Shown: positions 42,949-57,633 of the stretch, one piece after another | How positions within the stretch are numbered: the first letter of the stretch is position 1 | Layout: every line of letters begins with the position of its first letter | The notes under the pieces: generated by a model | What the model was told of the DNA's origin: nothing | Databases searched by the model: none | Seen by the model: only the letters and a program-made list of their open reading frames with translations | Translations under genes and position numbers: made by a program | Source of the DNA: Maricaulis sp. | Lineage (GTDB): Bacteria; Pseudomonadota; Alphaproteobacteria; Caulobacterales; Maricaulaceae | Direction of reading: 5' to 3' | Assembly: GCA_002692855.1 (NCBI GenBank) | Contig: NZMJ01000046.1 | Location: 193,019-257,018, forward strand | DNA length: 64,000 nt

Positions 42949-43872
42949 ATGAAAGCTTTTGCTGTAGCCTTCGTATGCTTGCTCCTCGCGGGCTGCGCAG
43001 ACCTCATGAGCCAGTCGGCCGACCATCTTGCGAATACCGACCCCGAATCCCGGTCGATCATCGACACGACGACCGACGCGATTCTGGCTGGCGAGATCGA
43101 CGCGATCTTGCCCCTGCTTCATCCACAGATCACCGAACAGGCCGCCCGGCAGGGGATAGGCGACATTATTGAGTTTCTGCCTGAGGCAGACCCGGACGAG
43201 CGCGAACTGGCCGGCTTCTACAGAACCGACAATGTAACGACGACTTCCGACGGGACCGTTCGCAGGAGCCTGCGCGAGGCCTTGGTCCTGCTCCACTATG
43301 GGGAGGACCGCTACGGTCTCCAGTTCAACCTGGCAGCCGTGGACGATGAACCGCTGCGCATCACCAATCTGCGTGTCGTCACCTACGACCCGGCAAGCTA
43401 CGGCCCGCCTTCGGAACTGACGCTTGCGCACCATGTCTTGCGCGCCGCTGCCATCGCGTCTCCGGCCTTCGTGCTATTCACCCTGATCGCGATGTTCCGG
43501 CTGAAACGCGTGAAGCGCCGCATCCTGTGGACGCTCTTCATCATCGTGGTCTGCTACCCGGTCTTCCAGTTGAACTGGTCGACGGGACAATGGTCGATGA
43601 TCGCGCCCTCGATCCAGACATCGGCCAACCAATTGAACTTCAAACTGCTCGAATTCACGTTTTTTGGCGGCGGAGCTGTCCGCGCGAGCGTGGTCGATCC
43701 CTGGGTCGTGAGCGCGGCTGTCCCACTGGGCGCCCTGATCTTCTGGATCAAGCTCGCCACTGTCGGCATTCGCCGCAAACCGCCCAAGGTGGAACGAAAC
43801 CAGCGCCTCCCGGAAGAAGAGCCGGACCCGCGCAGCGATGGCGCGGCCGACCCATCGAACCCGCCGGGCTAG
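42949..43872 (+). CDS. Membrane-spanning lipoprotein, unknown
   Basis: A 307-residue protein with a lipoprotein signal (MKAFAVAFVCLLLAGCADL). A soluble alpha/beta part up to about residue 160 includes ILAGEIDAILPLLHPQI and LHYGEDRYGLQFNLAAV. Membrane segments follow, near 165-180, 190-206 and 250-270, then a charged Pro-rich tail. No family is recognised. The neighbours (radical SAM and EAL protein) give no clear job. Confidence 0.6.
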   Translation: MKAFAVAFVCLLLAGCADLMSQSADHLANTDPESRSIIDTTTDAILAGEIDAILPLLHPQITEQAARQGIGDIIEFLPEADPDERELAGFYRTDNVTTTSDGTVRRSLREALVLLHYGEDRYGLQFNLAAVDDEPLRITNLRVVTYDPASYGPPSELTLAHHVLRAAAIASPAFVLFTLIAMFRLKRVKRRILWTLFIIVVCYPVFQLNWSTGQWSMIAPSIQTSANQLNFKLLEFTFFGGGAVRASVVDPWVVSAAVPLGALIFWIKLATVGIRRKPPKVERNQRLPEEEPDPRSDGAADPSNPPG

Positions 43873-43914
43873 CGGACCGGAGCGGCGCCTCTTGCGGCGC
43901 AGTGACGAGGGGCT

Positions 43915-46323
43915 TTAGCCGTCCGTTCCAGTCCGCACCGCTGCACTCTTTCTCAGGTCGGGCACATTGCCGAGGAATTCCGAGATTTGTCCGCGCGAGA
44001 GCGGACGCGACAGCAGATAGCCCTGTATGTCGATACGCTGCTCGTTGCGCAGGAAGTCGAGATCGTCCTCGAACTCCACACCTTCCGCCACGACGCCCAT
44101 ATCGAGATCCCGTGCCAGCGAGGTCGTCGCGCGCACGATGGCGCGCGCCTCGCGGTTCGTGCTGAGACCGGTGATGAAGCTGCGGTCGAGCTTGATCTGG
44201 TCGAACGGGAAGGTCCGCAGATAGCTCATTGACGAGTAGCCGGTGCCGAAATCGTCCATCGCCACCCGCACACCAAGCGCCTTGAGGCGCTGGAGCTGAT
44301 CAAGCGCCCGCTCGCGGTCATCGATCAGCACGCCTTCGGTGATCTCCACTTCAAGTCGCTTGGGGTCGAGCCCGGACTGCTTCAGCGCATTGGTGACCGA
44401 CAGGACCAGATTGCCTTGCTTGAACTGGACCGGGCTGACATTGACCGAAATGCGGTAGGGCACCGGCCATCCCACCGCTTCGCGGCAGGCTTCAAAGATG
44501 ACCCAGTCACCGATTGCGACGATCACGCCGCACTCTTCGGCAAGACCAATGAAATTATCCGGCGCCACAAGCCCGTCGACCGGGTGATTCCAGCGCACAA
44601 GCGCTTCAAAGCCCACGATCTCGCCGGTCTCGGCATTGGCCTGGGGCTGGTAGTGCAACTCGAGCTGGTCGTTGTCGATTGCGCCACGCAAATCGTTTTC
44701 CAGCCGGCGGCGCTCCCGCAGCAGCGCATCCATTTCCGGCTCGAACATGCGCACGGCGCTGCGTCCCTCCGACTTCCCGCGGTAGAGCGCGAGATCGGCG
44801 CGGCTCATCAGCACTTCGGCACTGTCGCCATCGGCGGGATACATCGCGATCCCGGCCGAAGCGCCAATCGAGATTTCGTGCCCGTGCACGGGGTAGGTCT
44901 CGCTGAGCGCAGCGATCAGCTTTTCGGCGAAATTTGCAGCCGACCGGACGCTGCGATGCCCCGTCAGGACGAGCGCGAATTCATCGCCGCCAAGGCGCGC
45001 CGCCGTTTCACCGGGGGCCAGTCTTTCCGTTATCCGCTCGGCGACCTTCTTGAGCACGGCATCGCCTGCGGCGTGGCCGAAGATGTCGTTGGCCGACTTG
45101 AACCGATCGAGATCGAGGCAGACCACGGCGAAGGGGCTTCTATCGCGCGAGGCGTCACTCAGCGCATCCGCCAGCCGCACGCGGAACCGCGAGCGGTTCG
45201 CCAACCCTGTAAGGGCGTCATGGTGGGCCATGTGCAGAATCTGGGCTTCGGCCTGCTCACGCTCGCTGATGTCACGCACCGCGAACACCCGCGCCGTCTT
45301 GCTGCGCATCGGCATGTCGCGGGACAGGATTTCGACCGGCAGCGTGTCGCCGCTTGAAGTCAGAAGCCGCCCGGCCTGGGCGTGGCCCGACCCGGAGCTC
45401 GCGAGCGAGGTACCGGAATCACCGTCGACCACATGGTCGCTCAGTCGTGTCCCGATGATCTCCTTGGCGGACCGGTCGAGCATCAGGCAGAGCTGCGGAT
45501 TGACGTCGGCGATCACGTCGTCAACTTCAAGCGCGACCCCTTCAAAGGACGCGGCGGCCAGCTGGCGCATGCGCTCGGCTTCATCGACGCGCCGATTGCC
45601 CAAATGGGTGTCGAACAGAACACCGGCGAAATTGATGGCCAGGATGGCGAAGCCGCCAACGGCCACGACGATCGCCAGGATGGCAGGGGAAATGGCGGAC
45701 TGGGCCGGAACAAGGGCGGGATCCGGGGTCAGCGTCATCGCGCCCATTGCCGTGAAATGAAGACCGACGATGGACAGCACCATCAGGGCGGCAGCGGCGA
45801 CCCGGCCCATCGGACGCTTGGCGCTGAACATGACAACGGACGCTGCTGCCATTCCGGCAGCCCCGATCACCAGCGACGAGACCACAAGATCCGCGGACCA
45901 GCCGATGCGCGCGCCGATCAGCATCGCGCTCATGCCGGTGAAGTGCATGGCGCCCACACCCAGACCGGCCAGAGCGCCGCCCGCGATACGAGCCGCCGTG
46001 TTGCCGCCCAGCATAGCCGCCGTCCAGCCGCAGCCGGTCACGACCACGGCCACAACGATAGACGTGAGTGTCAGCGTCAGGTCGAAACCGATCGCCAGCC
46101 CCGGCGCGTAGGCCAGCATGGCAATGAAATGGGTGCCCCAGATTCCAAGGCCCGTCACAACGGCGGCTGCGACCAGCCAGATGCGCCGCATGTGAGCGTC
46201 GGCATCTCCTGCGCGCCGCAGCGTCATCACCGTGGTCATTGCGGACACGGCGCACAACAGTCCAGCCAGGACCACCAGCGCCAGATCATGCTCGAACGCC
46301 AAACAGGACAGAACTCGTGTCAT
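43915..46323 (-). CDS. MHYT-PAS-GGDEF-EAL c-di-GMP signalling protein
   Basis: An 802-residue membrane protein. About residues 1-230 form an MHYT sensor with seven spans; HFIAMLAY, MHFTGMSAM and LHFTAMGAM are the motif copies, proposed to bind copper or a gas. A PAS-like linker follows. The GGDEF domain has ARLGGDEFALVL, a full active-site motif. The EAL domain has EALVRW, NVSPVQFKQ, DDFGTGYSSMSYLR and VAEGVE, so both synthesis and breakdown of c-di-GMP may occur. Start at ATG 46323 (MTRVLSCLAFEHDLALV) fits the MHYT N-terminus better than 46359. Confidence 0.88.
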   Translation of the reverse strand: MTRVLSCLAFEHDLALVVLAGLLCAVSAMTTVMTLRRAGDADAHMRRIWLVAAAVVTGLGIWGTHFIAMLAYAPGLAIGFDLTLTLTSIVVAVVVTGCGWTAAMLGGNTAARIAGGALAGLGVGAMHFTGMSAMLIGARIGWSADLVVSSLVIGAAGMAAASVVMFSAKRPMGRVAAAALMVLSIVGLHFTAMGAMTLTPDPALVPAQSAISPAILAIVVAVGGFAILAINFAGVLFDTHLGNRRVDEAERMRQLAAASFEGVALEVDDVIADVNPQLCLMLDRSAKEIIGTRLSDHVVDGDSGTSLASSGSGHAQAGRLLTSSGDTLPVEILSRDMPMRSKTARVFAVRDISEREQAEAQILHMAHHDALTGLANRSRFRVRLADALSDASRDRSPFAVVCLDLDRFKSANDIFGHAAGDAVLKKVAERITERLAPGETAARLGGDEFALVLTGHRSVRSAANFAEKLIAALSETYPVHGHEISIGASAGIAMYPADGDSAEVLMSRADLALYRGKSEGRSAVRMFEPEMDALLRERRRLENDLRGAIDNDQLELHYQPQANAETGEIVGFEALVRWNHPVDGLVAPDNFIGLAEECGVIVAIGDWVIFEACREAVGWPVPYRISVNVSPVQFKQGNLVLSVTNALKQSGLDPKRLEVEITEGVLIDDRERALDQLQRLKALGVRVAMDDFGTGYSSMSYLRTFPFDQIKLDRSFITGLSTNREARAIVRATTSLARDLDMGVVAEGVEFEDDLDFLRNEQRIDIQGYLLSRPLSRGQISEFLGNVPDLRKSAAVRTGTDG

Positions 46324-46474
46324 GGAAAACCCCAGGATGCGATTGTCGCGTGGAAACAATCACATCCACGGTTGGCATCGGGTTTACAAACATGGTTAAG
46401 CGAATGGAAAATAACTGCTCCGCGCAAGGAAAACGGACTGCAAGTGCTGGCCTGAATCGGTTATCCCCAGCGGC

Positions 46475-48195
<1,721 letters not shown>

Positions 48196-48237
48196 TCACG
48201 ATCGCCCTTCGCTGCCGTCCTCGGCGGCGTAAGGGCG

Positions 48238-49284
48238 TCACTCCGCCAATGTCTTCCGGTAAACGCTGGGCAGGGCATAGGCTCCCAGATCGTTCAGGTG
48301 GGCCCAGATCCCGTCTTCCGGTGACCAGCCCGCAGGAGCGTCGGCGCGCCATACATCCAGTATCAGCGTAAAGTGCGTGAAGACGTGCCGCACTTGCGGC
48401 AACGCGGTCCAGTCTGCGGTAAATGGCGGGTCGTCAGTCGGCACGTCGCTGGTCCATTCGGACCCGGGCACCTCCATCATGCCCCCCAGCAGGCCGCTGT
48501 CCGGGCGCTTGCGCAGCCAGACCCGTCCGTCCCGCTCCACGCGCCAGACAATGCCGCGCCTGACCGGTTTGACCTTCTTCGGCATCTTCCTCGGATACGC
48601 GGTCTGGTCGCCGGACGCGTGCGCCGCGCAATCGGGTCGCCACGGGCAAGTGCCGCAGTCCGGAGAACGCGGCGTGCAGACCGTTGCCCCCAGATCCATG
48701 ATCGCCTGCGCGTAATCACCGGGGCGGCCGGGATCGGCGATCTGGCCGGCGAGCGCTGTGATGTCCTTCTTGGCCTTCGGCAGGGGCGTTTCCACCCGGA
48801 ACATCCGCGCGATGACGCGCTCCACATTGCCGTCGACGACGCTGGCGGGCTTGTCGAACGCCGCCGCCAGGATCGCATTGGCCGTGTAATCACCAATTCC
48901 CGGAAGAGATTTCAGTCCCTCCAGCGTCTCGGGAAAGACTCCGCCGGAGCCGGCCACCTGCCGTGCGCAGGCAATCAGGTTGCGCGCTCTCGCATAATAG
49001 CCCAGCCCCGCCCAGGCGGTCAGGATCGCGTCATCGTCCTCGGCAGCCAGGCCCTCGACGGTCGGCCACGCCTCCAGAAAGCGGTGCCAGTAGGGCGTCG
49101 CGTGCGGGACTGTCGTCTGCTGCAACATGATTTCCGACAGCCAGACTGCATAGGCATCCGCCTGCCTGCCCACAGCGCGGTCTTCCGGGCGAAGGCGCCA
49201 CGGCAGCGTCCGGCCCGACCGGTCATACCAGTCGAGCAACGCCGCGCGCAGGCGCGCAATCGTCGGGGCTGACAGCTTTGTCAT
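48238..49284 (-). CDS. mutY: A/G-specific adenine glycosylase
   Basis: A 348-residue base-excision enzyme that removes adenine opposite 8-oxoguanine. Motifs are WLSEIMLQQTTVPH with the catalytic Glu, the HhH turn LKSLPGIGDYTANAI, the Asp in VVDGNVERV, a four-cysteine Fe-S site CTPRSPDCGTCPWRPDC, and a C-terminal MutT-like part ending near FTHFTLILDV. Start at ATG 49284 is chosen by family alignment; it diverges from the dciA-like gene. Confidence 0.95.
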   Translation of the reverse strand: MTKLSAPTIARLRAALLDWYDRSGRTLPWRLRPEDRAVGRQADAYAVWLSEIMLQQTTVPHATPYWHRFLEAWPTVEGLAAEDDDAILTAWAGLGYYARARNLIACARQVAGSGGVFPETLEGLKSLPGIGDYTANAILAAAFDKPASVVDGNVERVIARMFRVETPLPKAKKDITALAGQIADPGRPGDYAQAIMDLGATVCTPRSPDCGTCPWRPDCAAHASGDQTAYPRKMPKKVKPVRRGIVWRVERDGRVWLRKRPDSGLLGGMMEVPGSEWTSDVPTDDPPFTADWTALPQVRHVFTHFTLILDVWRADAPAGWSPEDGIWAHLNDLGAYALPSVYRKTLAE

Positions 49285-49331
49285 GGCGGGGAACTTGTGC
49301 GCAGCCCCGCAAACGGACAAGGATGCGCCGC

Positions 49332-49841
49332 ATGAAACCGCCGCGCCGCCCCGTCAGCCTCGATGCCGCCGCTGCCCGCTTTCTCAGCGAGCACCGCGGC
49401 CGGTCTGCCTTCGCCGGTCCGCCGAGTGCAGGACGCGCCGCCGGGAAAATCCTCAAGCCGCTGGCCGACAAGTTCGGTCCCGGCGTGGACGCCCTGGCGC
49501 GCAACTGGCCTGAAATCGTCGGAGAGACTCTCGCGCAATGGTGTGCGCCGGATGCCATTCGCGGCGGAACGCTTTACGTCACGGCGCGCGGTCCCGCTGC
49601 CGCGGTGATCGAAGCCGAGTCGCGCCGCATCCTCGAGCGTGTGTCGCGTTTCGCAGGCCGTGCGGCGCCGACACGCATCCGTATCAAGCAGGGCCGGCCC
49701 AGCCAGCCGCCCAGACCTGCGGGGCAAAATCCATCGGATAGCGCCGCTGCCGTGCGTGAGGGGGTAGAGACCGACCCGCAAGCGCGGTTACACTCCGCCT
49801 TGGAAAAATTCGGGCGTGGCGTACGCGCCCGCGATAGCTGA
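49332..49841 (+). CDS. DUF721 protein, DciA-like
   Basis: A 169-residue protein with the DUF721 core: ILKPLADKFGPGVDALARNWPEIVGETLAQWCAPDAIRGGTLYV and VIEAESRRILERVSRF. DciA proteins load the DnaB helicase at the origin in bacteria that lack DnaC/DnaI. The tail is basic and disordered. The order mutY, DUF721, DsbA-like, smc recurs in alphaproteobacteria, as I recall. ATG 49332 (MKPPRRPVSLD) or 49323 may be the start; AAGGA spaces better with 49332. Confidence 0.75.
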   Translation: MKPPRRPVSLDAAAARFLSEHRGRSAFAGPPSAGRAAGKILKPLADKFGPGVDALARNWPEIVGETLAQWCAPDAIRGGTLYVTARGPAAAVIEAESRRILERVSRFAGRAAPTRIRIKQGRPSQPPRPAGQNPSDSAAAVREGVETDPQARLHSALEKFGRGVRARDS

Positions 49842-49854
49842 CAGGACGCAAGAT

Positions 49855-50625
49855 ATGACGATGTTCGCCAGAAACCGGCTGTTCACGATCGCTGCCCTGG
49901 CTTCGGCCACGGCTCTCGCGGCATGTGGCGGCGGCAATGACGCAGGCCAGAACGGTGCTTCCGGGCCCCGCACTTCGTATGAACGCGCCACCGATCATGC
50001 GATCGGCAGCACCGACGCGCCGCTGACCATCGTCGAGTATTCTTCGGTTGCCTGTCCGCATTGCCGGGATTTCCACGAGGAAATCTTCCCGATGATCGAA
50101 AGCGACTATGTCGAGACCGGCCAGGTCCGTTTCGTCTATCGCGAGATGCTGACCGGTTCGGCCCCGATCGCGATGGCCGGCTTCATGCTGACGCGCTGCG
50201 TTCCGGACGACGAATACATCGAGATGATCGACCTTCTGTTCCAGCAGCAAATCGCCATCTTCCAGGCGGCCCGCCAGCCCGGCGGCGCCCGCGCCGAATT
50301 GCTGTCCGTGGCCCGCAGCGCCGGCCTGTCGGAAGCCGAATTCGATGCCTGCCTGAACAACCAGGAGCATCGCCAGTCCGTGCGTGACGCCCACGATCAG
50401 GCCATCGCAGACGGGATCGATTCCACGCCGCGCTTCATCATCAATGGCGAACTACTCGAGACCCGCCGCAGCAACGGCGAGATGGTCTATTACTGGGGGG
50501 GTGACCTGATCGAGGTTGATGGCGCTCCGGTGCCGGGCCGGATGGACGAAGCCACCTTCCGCACGCTGATCGACTACATGTTGGCCGAAGTTGGCGCCGG
50601 CGTCGAAGGAGAGACGGGTGAATAA
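49855..50625 (+). CDS. DsbA-like thiol-disulfide protein, lipoprotein type
   Basis: A 256-residue thioredoxin-fold protein with a lipoprotein-like signal (MFARNRLFTIAALASATALAAC). The active site is CPHC in SVACPHCRDFHEEIFP. The cis-Pro region is in DSTPRFIINGELL. Helical insertion between strands is typical of DsbA/BdbD. Start is ATG 49855, with 49861 also possible. It is paired with a paralogue that overlaps it by eight bases. Confidence 0.85.
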   Translation: MTMFARNRLFTIAALASATALAACGGGNDAGQNGASGPRTSYERATDHAIGSTDAPLTIVEYSSVACPHCRDFHEEIFPMIESDYVETGQVRFVYREMLTGSAPIAMAGFMLTRCVPDDEYIEMIDLLFQQQIAIFQAARQPGGARAELLSVARSAGLSEAEFDACLNNQEHRQSVRDAHDQAIADGIDSTPRFIINGELLETRRSNGEMVYYWGGDLIEVDGAPVPGRMDEATFRTLIDYMLAEVGAGVEGETGE

Positions 50626-51346
50626 GCTGTTCAACGCCGCAGCCATTGCTGCGGCCACACTGTTCGCCGCCTCTGCCGCCAGCGCACAGGAGTCCGAAGC
50701 GCCCGCCACCAATCCAGGCATCGAACGTCCGGGCGACCGGGCAATCGGCGATGCCGATGCGCCGCTCGTCCTGATCGAGTACGCCTCGGTCGCCTGCCCG
50801 CATTGTGCCCATTGGTATGAACAGAATTGGCCGATGGTGTCGGACGAGTTCATCGACACGGGCGAGGTCCGCTTCATCCTGCGTGAGATGCTGACCGGCG
50901 AGCCGCGTCTGGCGATGGCGGGATTCCTGACCGCGCGCTGTGCGGACCCCGAACTTTACTACGACGCCATCCACCTGCTTTTCGACGAGCAGCGGGCAAT
51001 CTTCGAAGCCGCCCGCGATGGCGGTCCCCGAGACCAGTATGTGGAAATCGCCGCTGCCCTGGGCATGAACGAGCGGGAGTTTGACGCCTGCCTGGAAAAC
51101 CAGGAGATGCTGAACCTCGTCATCGCCGACCATGAACAGGCGATCGCAGACGGCGTGAACGGAACCCCGTCCTTCTTCTTCAATGGCGTGCAGGTTGATT
51201 CGCGTCCGGCGGGCGAGCCTCCGGTCTTTGTCTGGCACGCCGATGGCGAGCCCTTGATGATCGACGGGGAAATGGTCTCGGCGAACGCAGATGCAGACTC
51301 TTTCCGCCGAATCATTCTTCACTTCCTGACTCAGGCGGGGGAATGA
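50618..51346 (+). CDS. DsbA-like thiol-disulfide protein, periplasmic
   Basis: A 242-residue paralogue starting at GTG 50618. A Sec signal (MNKLFNAAAIAAATLFAASAASAQ) has an A-S-A cleavage site instead of a lipobox. CPHC in SVACPHCAHWYEQ is the active site; GTPSFFFNGVQV holds the cis-Pro. The two proteins share residue patterns (YASVACPHC, REMLTGEPRLAMAGF versus REMLTGSAPIAMAGF). One may oxidise and the other shuffle or reduce disulfides, but direction is not visible. Confidence 0.85.
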   Translation: MNKLFNAAAIAAATLFAASAASAQESEAPATNPGIERPGDRAIGDADAPLVLIEYASVACPHCAHWYEQNWPMVSDEFIDTGEVRFILREMLTGEPRLAMAGFLTARCADPELYYDAIHLLFDEQRAIFEAARDGGPRDQYVEIAAALGMNEREFDACLENQEMLNLVIADHEQAIADGVNGTPSFFFNGVQVDSRPAGEPPVFVWHADGEPLMIDGEMVSANADADSFRRIILHFLTQAGE

Positions 51347-51415
51347 CATCCGCTGACTTGGTGTGGCGTGTAGGGGACAGCGGGTGAACCCTGTCCCGGG
51401 TTCGGCGGAGGCTCC

Positions 51416-54850
<3,435 letters not shown>

Positions 54851-54895
54851 CAAAAGCCACGGCATTTCAAGAATTTAGCTATGCATCCCCATTGC

Positions 54896-54924
54896 TTGAC
54901 TTGGGTATGCCCCTTGTCTAGCTT
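54896..54924 (+). promoter_or_regulatory. Candidate promoter of the F0 ATP-synthase operon
   Basis: TTGACT at 54896-54901 is a good -35. At 17 bases a weak TAGCTT -10 (54919-54924) follows; TCTAGC overlaps it. It lies about 40 bases before the first gene of the operon. Confidence 0.4.
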
Positions 54925-54964
54925 GCGCGCGCTCGCCGGGAGCTCTGGCGGGTAGTGAATCGTC

Positions 54965-55300
54965 ATGTCAAACAAAGACGAACCGAACCATAGCGACACC
55001 CGCGATCCGAACGCTGATTTCGAGCGGCGCCTGAAGGCGAAACTCGATGAAAGGCGGACACGGGAGGCGCGCGAGAACCCAAACCGCAGCGGCTGGTCCA
55101 TCGGACTGCGCTACGGCAGCGATTTTTTCGCCGGGGTGATCGTGGGAGTGGGCGGCGGTCTTTTGATCGACAGGCTGCTTGGCTGGTCGCCCTGGGGGTT
55201 GATCGTCGGGCTGTTACTGGGTTTCGCGGCGGGGACGCTGAATGTCGTCCGGGCCGCAAAGAACATCACCGCCGGCAACGACGCCAGCGACAAGCAATAG
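54965..55300 (+). CDS. atpI: AtpI/AtpZ-like ATP synthase assembly protein
   Basis: A 111-residue protein: a charged N-terminal half (DFERRLKAKLDERRTREARENPNRSG) followed by two membrane hairpin segments, DFFAGVIVGVGGGLLIDRLLG and WGLIVGLLLGFAAGTLNVVRA. AtpI helps assemble the c-ring. First gene of the F0 operon, 42 bases before atpB. Confidence 0.85.
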   Translation: MSNKDEPNHSDTRDPNADFERRLKAKLDERRTREARENPNRSGWSIGLRYGSDFFAGVIVGVGGGLLIDRLLGWSPWGLIVGLLLGFAAGTLNVVRAAKNITAGNDASDKQ

Positions 55301-55342
55301 CGGACGCGCCGGGCGCGTCCGTCAGGTCAAAAGGGGCCGGGC

Positions 55343-56116
55343 GTGGCAGACACCAACCCGATCAAACAGTTTGAGATCCATCCCGTCTTCGATTTCGAGA
55401 TCGGCGGACTCAATCTGGCGTTCACCAATTCCAGCTTCTTCATGGCGGCGACCGTTATCGGCGTCACGGCGCTGATGGCGATGGCAACGACCCGCCGGGC
55501 CCTCGTGCCGGGCCGCGGCCAGTCGATTGCCGAGCTGCTCTACGAATTTGTCGCCGGCATGATCCGGTCGACCGCGGGAACCGAGGGGCTGCGCTTTTTC
55601 CCCTTCGTGTTCACCCTCTTCATGTTCATTCTGGCGGCGAACATGCTGGGCATGTTCCCCTATCTGCCGGCACCGGGCTTTCACAGCTTCACCGTGACCA
55701 GCCACATCATCGTCACCTTCGCTTTGTCGATGCTGGTGATGGTGATCGTCGTCGGTTACGGCGTCTGGAAGAACGGCTTCAGATTCCTGAAGCTTTTCGT
55801 TCCCTCGGGCGTGCCGCTTCCGCTTTATCTGATCGTGACGCCGATCGAGGTGATTTCCTTCCTCTCGCGTCCGCTCAGCCTTTCCGTGCGTCTCTTCGCC
55901 AACATGCTGGCTGGTCACATTCTCCTGAAAGTGTTCGCCGGCTTCGTCATCATGATGGGTACCGCAGGCTTCCTCGGCTTCCTCGGGGCCGCCCTGCCGC
56001 TCTTCATGGTTGTTGCGCTGACCGCACTGGAATTCCTGGTCGCCTTCCTGCAGGCCTATGTCTTCGCGATCCTGACCTGCATCTATCTCAACGACGCGCT
56101 GCACCCCGGTCACTGA
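55343..56116 (+). CDS. atpB: F0 ATP synthase subunit a
   Basis: A 257-residue five- or six-span membrane protein that forms the proton half-channels. The essential Arg lies in [20 protein letters not shown]; the C-terminal [20 protein letters not shown] is typical. Start: GTG at 55343. Order atpI-atpB-atpE-atpF'-atpF is the alphaproteobacterial F0 arrangement. Confidence 0.97.
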   Translation: MADTNPIKQFEIHPVFDFEIGGLNLAFTNSSFFMAATVIGVTALMAMATTRRALVPGRGQSIAELLYEFVAGMIRSTAGTEGLRFFPFVFTLFMFILAANMLGMFPYLPAPGFHSFTVTSHIIVTFALSMLVMVIVVGYGVWKNGFRFLKLFVPSGVPLPLYLIVTPIEVISFLSRPLSLSVRLFANMLAGHILLKVFAGFVIMMGTAGFLGFLGAALPLFMVVALTALEFLVAFLQAYVFAILTCIYLNDALHPGH

Positions 56117-56167
56117 CCGCACAGCAACTCAGTCTTCAACCGCAATCCATCCAAGAGGAGCAATCAC

Positions 56168-56395
56168 ATGGAAGCGGAAGCCGCAAAATACATCGGTGCC
56201 GGTCTGGCCTGTCTCGGCATGCTGGGCGCCGCCATTGGCGTGGGCAACATCTTCGGATCCTTCCTTCAGGGCGCAATGCGCAATCCGGCCGCTGCCCAGC
56301 AGCAGTTCGGCAACCTGATCTTCGGCTTCGCCGTGACGGAAGCCCTGGGCATCTTCTCGCTGCTGATCGCCCTGCTGCTGCTGTTCGTCGTCTAA
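56168..56395 (+). CDS. atpE: F0 ATP synthase subunit c
   Basis: A 75-residue hairpin protein forming the rotor ring. [26 protein letters not shown] is the first helix with its glycine motif; [23 protein letters not shown] is the second, with the proton-carrying Glu. AAGAGGAG lies upstream. A Glu and no Gln at the ion site suggests a proton-driven enzyme. Confidence 0.97.
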   Translation: MEAEAAKYIGAGLACLGMLGAAIGVGNIFGSFLQGAMRNPAAAQQQFGNLIFGFAVTEALGIFSLLIALLLLFVV

Positions 56396-56473
56396 GGACG
56401 GCATCGACTATCTGACGGACTTGCCGGCGGGACGCGTGCGTTCCGCCGGCGTTGAGCCATAGAAGAGGCGTCC

Positions 56474-57049
56474 ATGACGCTCATCACAACGGTCACCGAC
56501 GCAGCTCACGCCGTGCCTCATGGCACGGAGATCGAGCATGGCACGGAGCACGCCACCGGCGCGTTTCCGCCCTTCGACCCGACCTATTTCGCCTCCCAGC
56601 TTTTCTGGCTGGCGATTTTCTTTGTCCTTTTTTACCTCCTCATGTCGCGCTGGATCCTTCCCCGGATCGGTTCGATCATCGAGGAGCGCCGCGACCGCGT
56701 GGCCGATGACCTCGACACCGCACAGCAGCTCAAGGCCCAGGCCGACGAGACGCATGCGGCGTACGAAAAGTCACTGGCCGACGCCCGCGCCAAGGCTCAC
56801 GCCCTCGCGGTAGAGACCAAGGCCAAGGTGTCCGCCGAGATCGCCGAGGAAACAGCCGCGCTCGAAGCCGAAATGGCAGCGCGAACGGCTGAATCCGAAA
56901 AGGCACTCGGCAAGGCCCGTGAAAAGGCGCTAGGCGAGGTTCGAGGCATTGCCGCTTCAACCGCCGCCGAGATCGCGCAGAGCCTGTCCGGTCTCAAGGT
57001 GACCGAGGCCGAAGCCAACGCCGCCCTGCCCGACACTGCGGCTCGCTAG
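56474..57049 (+). CDS. F0 ATP synthase subunit b'
   Basis: A 191-residue stator stalk protein. One membrane segment (ASQLFWLAIFFVLFYLLMSRW, about residues 35-55) is followed by a long Ala/Glu coiled coil. The acidic N-terminal extension and the upstream position relative to atpF mark it as b' (AtpG/AtpF2), which pairs with b in alphaproteobacteria and photosynthetic bacteria. Confidence 0.92.
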   Translation: MTLITTVTDAAHAVPHGTEIEHGTEHATGAFPPFDPTYFASQLFWLAIFFVLFYLLMSRWILPRIGSIIEERRDRVADDLDTAQQLKAQADETHAAYEKSLADARAKAHALAVETKAKVSAEIAEETAALEAEMAARTAESEKALGKAREKALGEVRGIAASTAAEIAQSLSGLKVTEAEANAALPDTAAR

Positions 57050-57059
57050 GAAGATCGAG

Positions 57060-57560
57060 ATGAATATAAGCGAACTTCTTGCCGATCCGACTTTCTGGGC
57101 CTTCGTCGGCCTCGTCATCTTCTTCGGCGTACTTCTCTGGCAAAAGGTGCCGGGCATCATCGCCAAGCAGCTTGACGGACGCGCCGACGCAATCCGCACC
57201 GAGCTGGAAGAAGCCCGCCGCCTGCGCGAGGAAGCGCAGGAATTGCTGGCCGGCTATCAGCGCAAGCAGCGTGAGGCCGAAGCGGAAGCCGATGCGATCG
57301 TCGCCCAGGCCCGCAAGGACGCCAAGGCGATGCGCGCGGAGGCCCGCAAGGAGCTGTCCGAACGCCTCGACCGCCGCACATTGATGGCCGAACAGCGTAT
57401 CGCACAGGCCGAAGCTCAGGCGACAGCCGAGATCCGCGCGATGGCGACCGATCTCGCCATTGATGCCGCGACCAAGCTGCTCGGCGAGAAACTGTCGAAA
57501 AAGCAGATTTCCGATCAGATCTCGTCCGATCTTTCGGTGCTGGAAGAACGCTTCAACTAG
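57060..57560 (+). CDS. atpF: F0 ATP synthase subunit b
   Basis: A 166-residue stator protein. DPTFWAFVGLVIFFGVLLWQKVP is the membrane segment; a coiled coil follows and ends in GEKLSKKQISDQISSDLSVLEERFN. It starts ten bases after the b' stop. A strong terminator follows, so F1 genes are elsewhere. Confidence 0.95.
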   Translation: MNISELLADPTFWAFVGLVIFFGVLLWQKVPGIIAKQLDGRADAIRTELEEARRLREEAQELLAGYQRKQREAEAEADAIVAQARKDAKAMRAEARKELSERLDRRTLMAEQRIAQAEAQATAEIRAMATDLAIDAATKLLGEKLSKKQISDQISSDLSVLEERFN

Positions 57561-57585
57561 GCCGTTCTGCTGGGTCCTGAATCAC

Positions 57586-57612
57586 AAAAGGCGGCCTTTC
57601 GGGCCGCCTTTT
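57586..57612. terminator. Bidirectional rho-independent terminator
   Basis: GGCGGCC (57590-57596) pairs with GGCCGCC (57602-57608) with AAAA before and a T-run after. It ends the F0 operon on the plus strand and the small membrane gene on the minus strand. Confidence 0.9.
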
Positions 57613-57633
57613 TTCTTGTCCGTTCGGTTCCGG

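Noticed and set aside
46379-46397. Possible CtrA box near TTTACAAACATGGTTAAGC
   Set aside because: Half-sites are separated by nine bases, not seven.
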